DNA of 11,759 bases, taken from contig JBMOLK010000169.1 of the NCBI GenBank assembly GCA_049325575.1, positions 1-11,759 of the forward strand, given 5' to 3'. The notes beneath the pieces are model-generated. The model was not told the origin of the DNA and made no database searches. It saw only the letters and a program-made list of their open reading frames with translations. The position numbers were made by a program, and so were the translations under genes. The first letter of the stretch is position 1. Every line of letters starts with the position of its first letter. Of this stretch, positions 6,794 to 11,759 are shown piece by piece. This DNA is from JBMOLK01 sp049325575. Lineage in GTDB: Bacteria; Bacillota; Clostridia; Acetivibrionales; Acetivibrionaceae.

Positions 6794-9700
6794 AAAACCA
6801 CATCATTTCCGACTATTTTTTTTATAACATTCGCTATCTTTACTGATATTTCCTTTTTTAAAATAAACATATGGTCTCCACTTACTTCATAAGTATCCAT
6901 TTTTCCTTCTATCAAGTGGCCCCAACCAAGTTTTTCGTCTATAGGCAGAGCCCTCCTCTTAGCCTTAAACAAGGTTAAATTACCCGGATACCGTTTTGGC
7001 ATGTAACGTACAAGAGCTTTACCAATCATTTTCATGCTTGAATTTTTAGAATCCAAAATGGATAACATGCTTATGTTCTTAAAAGACAATATCCCAACCA
7101 ACCCCAAAAAGTACCGCAATGCTATGAAATATAAATATTTAATTGTCGAAGGGTAAGCACTGTAATTTGGAGTATCCAACAGAGCCAAAAGTGCTACCTC
7201 CTCATTCTGTTCCAGCAGCTGCTGAGCCATCTCGTATGCTACTGTACCTCCAGAGGAATAACCTATCAGATAATATGGACCCTGTGGCTGGATAGAGCGG
7301 ATTTCTTTAATATAATCTCCAGCCATGGTTTCAATGGAAACATGCTTGTCATCCCTGGTATAAGTATATCTTAGGCCATATACCGTCTGATCATCCCCCA
7401 AACATGCTGCTAAGCTGGCATATGGAAGAACCTCTCCTGTAAAATCATGAATACAAAAAAGAGGCTGACTCTTTCTTCCTGTTCTTACAGGAACTAAACG
7501 CGACATGTTCTTTATACTTTTTCCATCAATTACTCTCGAAAGCTTCTCTATGGTATTCTCTTTAAAAAGAATTGATACAGGCAGGCTTAATCCAAAAGCT
7601 TCTTTTATCATGACCAAAAGCCTAATCGCCAAAAGAGACTGCCCTCCTATATCAAAGAAGCTTTGTGTAACACTGACTTCAGAAAGCTTTAAAAGTTCTT
7701 TCCACATAGTGGATAATTTATGTTCCGTCTGGTTTCTAGGCAAAACTATATCTCGCTGCTTTTTAACCAAAAGGTCTTTTGCTGATTGCCATAATGCCTC
7801 TTTATCCGTTTTGCCGTTCTGTGTCAAAGGTATTGAGGGCATATTAACAAAGTGTGCAGGTATCATATAGTCTGGCAAATTTAGCCTCAAGCACTTTTCT
7901 AAATCTTTGATGTCAATATCATCTTTGCCTGTAACCAGATAAGCACATAAACAGCTGCTTCCGCTTGAATCATTCAAGTCAAGAACAACTGCCTGGCTGA
8001 TGTTCGGATATCTTAAAAGCTGCTGCTCTATTTCCTGGACCTCTATTCTAAAACCACGGATTTTGACCTGTGTGTCAATACGTCCTAAAAACTCCAGGTT
8101 ACCGTCTGGAAGCCATCTTACCAGATCACCTGTTTTATATATTCTAGTATTGCCTTCCCCTGCAGCAAAGGGGTTTCTGATAAACTTATTGTCTGTAAGC
8201 TCCGGCCTATTAAGGTAACCCCTTGAAACCTGCACACCCGAAAGCCATAGTTCACCCGGTACACCTAAGGGCAAAAGGTTCCCATATTTATCTACTACAT
8301 ATGCACACATGTTCGAAAGAGGCTTTCCTATAGGAATATTCTCATAATCCTTGTCGACAATAAAAGTAGTGGAGTAAATTGTAGCCTCCGTGGGACCATA
8401 GGCGTTCATCAGCATGTATTGACCATGTTTTGAGCTGACTAGCTTTTCACCGGCTACCGTCAGTAACCTTAGGGACTTATTATATGTAGATTGTGTAAAT
8501 ACTTCACCCACCTTCGTGGGTAAAGATACAGTAGTAATATTATGCTTGTTAAAATACTCATTCAGCTCATAAGGTGACAGCCTGATTTCTTCCGGAATAA
8601 TGTGCACGGATGCCCCAACTATAAGAGGAGGATAAAGGTCAGCTATTGAAACATCAAAAACAAAGCTGCAGTAAGCTGCTTGATTGTCTGATTCAGTTAG
8701 TCCATAATAATCCTTGTACCATATGCAGAAGTTTATTAGATTGCCATGCTCAACCATGACACCTTTTGGGTTTCCGGAAGATCCCGATGTATAGATTACA
8801 TAAGCCAGGTCTTTAGGAGTATTTACATTGTCAATATCACAGCTGTCCCCTGAGTATAAGGTATCATCACCTAGATCAAGCCAACACCCGTTAAAATCTG
8901 CTGCCTTTCCCTTTAAGTTTTCTTGACTTAAAAGAACCTTTACTTCACCCTCTTTTAGCATAAAGTTTATTCTATTCTTGGGATAGCCCGGATCTATCGG
9001 CAAATAGGCTCCCCCGGCTTTAAATACTGCTATTGCTCCAATAACAATATCTTCGGACCTTTCAACCATTATACCTATACAATCATCCAGTATGACACCC
9101 AATGATCTTAAAAGCCTTGCCAGTTGATTGGTTTTTTTATTAAGTTCATCATAAGTGTATTCCTTACCCTTGTATACCAAAGCAGTACTATCTGGTGTTT
9201 TAACTGCCTGTTCGCTAAAAAGCTGGTGTATGCACTTATTCCGCGAGTAGTCTACAAAGGTGTTGTTAAATTCATTCAAAACATATTGCCTCTCATACCG
9301 GGGCAATATGTCGAGCTCATAGAGCTTTTTTCCTGGATTTGTAATAATATCACTGATAAGTGTCTCCAAACGAATGAATAACCTTTTAATATCACTTTGG
9401 TCAAATAAATCAATCCTGTAGTCAATTCCTATTTCCAGCGGAGCACCTTTAGGCTGCTGGTTTGGATTGATTTTTATGTTGATCCATGCCGGATCAAAGC
9501 CTGGGGTATATCTTTCAACCTTATAATCTTTAGTTAGGCTTGGTATGTGGTTGAGTGTGATACAAAGCAGGTCCTTTGGATCATAACCCCTTTCCCTTAA
9601 ATTTAAGGCCAATAAATCATACGGATAGCACTGATGGGATAAGCAATCCGCAACCCTATCGGTAACATGTTTTAATAGGGTGAAAAAATCAGTACTCTCG

Positions 9701-10587
9701 TCTGTACAAATGCGGATAGGCAGGGTACTCACTGTCATACCGACCATTTGCCTTTCCCTTTCGTCTATACGGTTATGATGGCCTGTACTTATGACAATGT
9801 CATTATTTGACGCAATGCGCATAAAATAAATATAAAATACAGACATGAAGAAACGGAAAATTGTAGTATTGTTTTTTTTACAAAACTCATTCAAACTTGC
9901 TGTCATATCACTTCCCATACTGTGTATTTCCCGCTCTGCCCTTATAGTCTTTGGCTTGCTTCGCAAATGTAAATCAAGAGGTTTGGATACATCCTTAAAC
10001 TCATTCTGCCAAAAAGCTTCATCGGTTATATACTGACAAGAGTCAAGATAAGCTTTATCCCTGTTCAAAAACTCCACGAAAGATGGGGCTTCAGGTTCTG
10101 CTAAAACACATTGGCCATTTACCAGCGTTTTATATGTGGTATATATCTGCTTGTTCAAAAGAGTTACTGACATTGCATCACATATGATATGGTGATATTT
10201 GAAATAATAACCGCACTTATTTTCTGAAGGATTAATGAGCGCAAAATAAGCAAGGTCTGAATCTATTAGCGAAAAAGGGCGTTTGCTTTCCTGCAAAATC
10301 AAGTCCTTGACCGAACTGCCCTCAAAAATATCGAAGTCCTTTTCTTTATATGCTGCAGTATATTGCATCACATCATATTCTCCGGTCTTAATCAGCCGTA
10401 CCCGAAGTGCGTCATATCTTTTTATGACTAGATTGATTGCCTTTTTTAAGCAGCTAAAGTCAACCATTTCGTTGCTAAAGATTACGCTGCCAGCTAAATT
10501 GGCAAAGCCGGTATAGGGATACATTAGTTCAGAATACCATATACGCTTTTGCGAGTGACTTAACGGGTAATACTCTCTTTTTTCCAT
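6790..10587 (-). CDS. single-module nonribosomal peptide synthetase (C-A-PCP-TE)
   Basis: Numbering is from the ATG at 10587 (1265 residues). Condensation domain about 5-425: active-site HHIICDA with His133 and Asp137, Ala replacing the usual final Gly; MVGMTVSTLPIRI and HQCYPYDLL are later core motifs. Adenylation domain about 450-930: YTYDEL, YVIYTSGSSGNPKG (597-610), FDVSIADLY (644-652), NAYGPTE (728-734), YKTGD, and NGKTDK with Lys926. By-eye alignment to GrsA gives specificity residues D-V-A-S-T-A-A-I-Y-K, a code I cannot assign. Carrier domain about 950-1020, phosphopantetheine site Ser984 in GGQSL. Thioesterase about 1038-1260: Ser1111 in GYSSG, Asp1138, His1239 in GDH. An in-frame TTG at 10680 would add 31 residues, but the promoter covers it and ATG 10587 has AGAGG 5 bases upstream. 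First gene of an operon; no phosphopantetheinyl transferase is nearby. Product: probably one amino acid acylated or condensed, then released. Confidence 0.93.
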   Translation of the reverse strand: MEKREYYPLSHSQKRIWYSELMYPYTGFANLAGSVIFSNEMVDFSCLKKAINLVIKRYDALRVRLIKTGEYDVMQYTAAYKEKDFDIFEGSSVKDLILQESKRPFSLIDSDLAYFALINPSENKCGYYFKYHHIICDAMSVTLLNKQIYTTYKTLVNGQCVLAEPEAPSFVEFLNRDKAYLDSCQYITDEAFWQNEFKDVSKPLDLHLRSKPKTIRAEREIHSMGSDMTASLNEFCKKNNTTIFRFFMSVFYIYFMRIASNNDIVISTGHHNRIDERERQMVGMTVSTLPIRICTDESTDFFTLLKHVTDRVADCLSHQCYPYDLLALNLRERGYDPKDLLCITLNHIPSLTKDYKVERYTPGFDPAWINIKINPNQQPKGAPLEIGIDYRIDLFDQSDIKRLFIRLETLISDIITNPGKKLYELDILPRYERQYVLNEFNNTFVDYSRNKCIHQLFSEQAVKTPDSTALVYKGKEYTYDELNKKTNQLARLLRSLGVILDDCIGIMVERSEDIVIGAIAVFKAGGAYLPIDPGYPKNRINFMLKEGEVKVLLSQENLKGKAADFNGCWLDLGDDTLYSGDSCDIDNVNTPKDLAYVIYTSGSSGNPKGVMVEHGNLINFCIWYKDYYGLTESDNQAAYCSFVFDVSIADLYPPLIVGASVHIIPEEIRLSPYELNEYFNKHNITTVSLPTKVGEVFTQSTYNKSLRLLTVAGEKLVSSKHGQYMLMNAYGPTEATIYSTTFIVDKDYENIPIGKPLSNMCAYVVDKYGNLLPLGVPGELWLSGVQVSRGYLNRPELTDNKFIRNPFAAGEGNTRIYKTGDLVRWLPDGNLEFLGRIDTQVKIRGFRIEVQEIEQQLLRYPNISQAVVLDLNDSSGSSCLCAYLVTGKDDIDIKDLEKCLRLNLPDYMIPAHFVNMPSIPLTQNGKTDKEALWQSAKDLLVKKQRDIVLPRNQTEHKLSTMWKELLKLSEVSVTQSFFDIGGQSLLAIRLLVMIKEAFGLSLPVSILFKENTIEKLSRVIDGKSIKNMSRLVPVRTGRKSQPLFCIHDFTGEVLPYASLAACLGDDQTVYGLRYTYTRDDKHVSIETMAGDYIKEIRSIQPQGPYYLIGYSSGGTVAYEMAQQLLEQNEEVALLALLDTPNYSAYPSTIKYLYFIALRYFLGLVGILSFKNISMLSILDSKNSSMKMIGKALVRYMPKRYPGNLTLFKAKRRALPIDEKLGWGHLIEGKMDTYEVSGDHMFILKKEISVKIANVIKKIVGNDVVL

Positions 10588-10651
10588 TTGATCCTCTTTA
10601 AATACACTTGGTTCCATTATTTTTTCAGTCTTCTCAATAGTTCCAAAATCA

Positions 10652-10680
10652 ATAATATATAATAAACCCATAAATTGCAA
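10652..10680 (-). promoter_or_regulatory. sigma-A promoter of the NRPS operon
   Basis: On the - strand, TTGCAA (10680-10675) and TATTAT (10657-10652) have a 17-base spacer, a good vegetative promoter. Transcription would start near 10645, leaving a leader of about 58 nt with an AGAGGA ribosome binding site 4-5 bases before ATG 10587. The -35 box coincides with the in-frame TTG that would otherwise extend the NRPS, which argues against that longer start. Confidence 0.6.
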
Positions 10681-10695
10681 ACTAATACAAATTCA

Positions 10696-10728
10696 AATCC
10701 CTCCAAATAATTAATTTATGGAGGGATT
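10696..10728 (-). terminator. hairpin between the ferredoxin gene and the NRPS promoter
   Basis: AATCCCTCCA (10696-10705) and TGGAGGGATT (10719-10728) form a perfect 10-bp stem with a 13-base AT-rich loop. On the - strand it is followed by a moderately T-rich stretch (TTTGAATTTGTATT). It lies 65 bases past the ferredoxin stop and just upstream of the NRPS -35 box. It probably ends the ferredoxin transcript. A regulator-binding dyad for the NRPS promoter is an alternative. Confidence 0.6.
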
Positions 10729-10792
10729 AACTTCAAATAAATACATACATTTTATACTTAGATAATATCAGATGAATCTTTTATGCCGATAT

Positions 10793-10975
10793 TTACCCAT
10801 TTTTGATAGCACCCCTGGGACAGAACGCAACACATTTATTGCATTTAATACACTTTTCCCTATCCACCGAAGGAGCTTTAAAGCCTTCCTGTTTCAGTGC
10901 ACCTACAGGACATATTCTTACAGAAGGACATGGATGGTTCTGTGGACACTTTGCATTATCTATAATAATACTCAT
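10793..10975 (-). CDS. small ferredoxin-like 4Fe-4S protein with seven cysteines
   Basis: The product is 60 residues, predicted to be a cytoplasmic iron-sulfur electron carrier or redox-sensing protein. The C-terminal half has a textbook cluster motif, Cys42-X2-Cys45-X2-Cys48-X3-Cys52-Pro. The N-terminal half is different: Cys10-X5-Cys16-X5-Cys22-Pro instead of CX2CX2CX3CP, so one ligand is missing. By analogy with 2[4Fe-4S] ferredoxins, Cys42/45/48 plus Cys22 would hold one complete cluster. Cys10/16/52 could hold a 3Fe-4S or labile cluster, or none. The ATG has a GGGGTG site 5 bases upstream. It has its own candidate promoter and a downstream hairpin, so it is probably monocistronic. The upstream nitroreductase on the same strand is a possible partner, but that is inference. 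No function beyond electron transfer can be assigned. Confidence 0.88.
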   Translation of the reverse strand: MSIIIDNAKCPQNHPCPSVRICPVGALKQEGFKAPSVDREKCIKCNKCVAFCPRGAIKNG

Positions 10976-11004
10976 ATGTACACCCCATTTCTTATTTTTA
11001 ACAT

Positions 11005-11033
11005 ATTATATACCCCCTATACGTATACAATAA
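11005..11033 (-). promoter_or_regulatory. candidate promoter of the ferredoxin gene with C5/G5 dyad in the spacer
   Basis: On the - strand, a perfect TATAAT (11010-11005) is preceded by a 17-base spacer and a weak TTATTG (11033-11028). The spacer holds a run of five G residues next to the self-complementary TATACGTATA (11018-11027). On the + strand this reads ATACCCCCTAT, resembling the half-sites of CsoR/CstR-type metal or persulfide sensors. The -10 box is strong; the regulator is speculation. Confidence 0.45.
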
Positions 11034-11169
11034 CATACTACTTTCTTTATTTCAATATATTCAGATATTATAATATTGTATAATCACCAACATATGAGTA
11101 AAATCCCTTGCATCTGGCTATCAAAAAATGTTTATAACACCATCCAATGAGGCATACTCCATACCTAAC

Positions 11170-11697
11170 TTAACTATACTTTTCAAAGTGGAGTTTATGA
11201 TATGGTAAATTTTCTTCATTATGAGGCTTTTTCTCTTCATCCTGGTATCCAACGGCTATAATGCATTCCACACTATACTTCCCAGGTATGTTTAAGACCT
11301 CTTTAATATAATCCTCTGCTTTCCTGCTGCTGGAATGGAATCTCTCCCTCACCTGTATCCAGCAGGAACCAAGACCTAATGAATTAGAAATCAGTTGAAT
11401 AATGATTGCGGCAATAGAAGCATCCTCTATCCACACATCACAAACTTCAGGATCTGCAATAACCACTATACCCAAAGGAGCTCCCTCTAAAAATTGCGAA
11501 CTGTGTTCCCTGCATTGGGAAAGCTTCTTCAGTGATTCTTTGTCTGTAACCGCAATAAACTCCCAAGGTCTCCTTCCCCTCGAAGATGGAGACAGTAATG
11601 CACCTTTTAAGATAGAATCAATCTTATCTTTTTCAACTTCTCTGTCCTTAAAGCTTCTTATACTTCTCCTTGATTTCAATAATTCCAACAATATCAT
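11170..11697 (-). CDS. nitroreductase-family flavoprotein
   Basis: The product is a 175-residue FMN-dependent oxidoreductase, presumably dimeric and cytoplasmic, using NAD(P)H or a reduced carrier to reduce nitro-compounds, quinones or similar acceptors. Family motifs in order: RRSIRSF (10-16, FMN phosphate contacts), LSPSSRGRRPWEF (36-48), and GLGSCWIQVR (108-117); the C-terminal VGYQDEEKKPH follows the usual IAVGYP-like end. This is the short form of the family. The ATG at 11697 has AAAGGA 4 bases upstream; an in-frame TTG one codon earlier is less likely. The neighbouring ferredoxin-like protein could be its electron donor, but a 194-base gap with its own promoter separates them. A 12-bp palindrome lies 30 bases upstream. 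Physiological substrate unknown. Confidence 0.9.
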   Translation of the reverse strand: MILLELLKSRRSIRSFKDREVEKDKIDSILKGALLSPSSRGRRPWEFIAVTDKESLKKLSQCREHSSQFLEGAPLGIVVIADPEVCDVWIEDASIAAIIIQLISNSLGLGSCWIQVRERFHSSSRKAEDYIKEVLNIPGKYSVECIIAVGYQDEEKKPHNEENLPYHKLHFEKYS

Positions 11698-11759
11698 CAA
11701 TTCCTTTCATCATATATTTTATTTTGAACCTTGAGGTTATCTACTATTTTAAAACTCAT
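11697..11759 (-). CDS. possible 3' end of an upstream gene cut by the window edge
   Basis: On the - strand an open frame enters from the right edge and runs 20 codons (ending ...KVQNKIYDERN) to a TGA whose last base is the A of the nitroreductase ATG. TGATG overlaps of this kind are common in translationally coupled operons, and the nitroreductase ribosome binding site lies inside the frame. Against it, 20 open codons are weak evidence, and a palindrome (11727-11738) lies in the same stretch. I recognise no family in so short a piece. Confidence 0.25.
   Translation of the reverse strand: MSFKIVDNLKVQNKIYDERN
11727..11738. promoter_or_regulatory. 12-bp palindrome upstream of the nitroreductase
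   Basis: AACCT-TG-AGGTT is a 5+5 bp inverted repeat with a 2-base centre, 30 bases before the nitroreductase ATG. Its arm on the - strand (ACCTCAAGG) resembles half-sites of MerR-type redox regulators such as SoxR. If the overlapping frame is a real upstream gene, the palindrome is probably fortuitous. Confidence 0.25.

Noticed and set aside
10772..11083. 103-codon + strand open frame opposite the ferredoxin gene
   Set aside because: It lies antisense to a clearly conserved cysteine-motif protein, shows no family motif and has low-complexity Tyr/Thr-rich composition typical of a shadow frame.
1..11759. CRISPR array, tRNA, rRNA, insertion sequence or att site
   Set aside because: No regularly spaced repeats, no tRNA-like cloverleaf with a T-loop GTTCRA signal, no transposase-like frame and no long terminal repeats were seen on either strand.

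Overview
The window is AT-rich DNA from an anaerobic, cellulosome-producing Firmicute (class Clostridia). The main evidence is a secreted GH5 endoglucanase with a family 6 carbohydrate-binding module and a C-terminal type I dockerin. The dockerin repeats carry Ser-Thr and Lys-Arg at the cohesin-recognition positions. As I recall them, these match the Acetivibrio (Clostridium) thermocellus group better than Ruminiclostridium cellulolyticum. The strong AGGAGG-type ribosome binding sites and clostridial-type ferredoxin and arsenic genes agree. The species cannot be fixed from this window.

Layout. Positions 1-590 hold no convincing gene. The right part of this stretch carries a candidate sigma-A promoter (353-380) and a roughly 200-nt 5' leader whose core (442-527) folds by eye into a three-way junction with a possible pseudoknot. 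The endoglucanase (591-2288) is the only clear + strand gene. A 13-bp hairpin (2311-2340) separates it from the convergent arsenic operon. All other genes lie on the - strand. Reading leftwards, the arsenic operon is arsR (4260-3889), arsC (3863-3453) and acr3 (3441-2383). It senses arsenite, reduces arsenate and exports arsenite. It has its own promoter, overlapped by palindromes.

The region 10587-4401 is a compact three-gene cassette. It encodes a single-module nonribosomal peptide synthetase (condensation, adenylation, carrier, thioesterase), a radical SAM protein related to the spore photoproduct lyase / COG1533 family, and a family III (CaiB/BaiF-type) CoA-transferase. The first two genes overlap by ATGA and the third follows after 26 bases, so they are probably one transcript. 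A TTGCAA-17-TATTAT promoter lies just upstream of the NRPS ATG. My working idea is that the CoA-transferase prepares an acyl-CoA donor for the N-terminal condensation domain, the NRPS joins it to one amino acid, and the radical SAM enzyme modifies the amino acid or the product. I do not recognise this combination as a described pathway, and it is the most interesting content of the window.

To the right lie two small redox genes on the - strand. One is a 60-residue ferredoxin-like protein with seven cysteines and an unusual first cluster motif (10793-10975). The other is a nitroreductase-family flavoprotein (11170-11697). The right edge may cut into a further upstream gene that overlaps the nitroreductase start.
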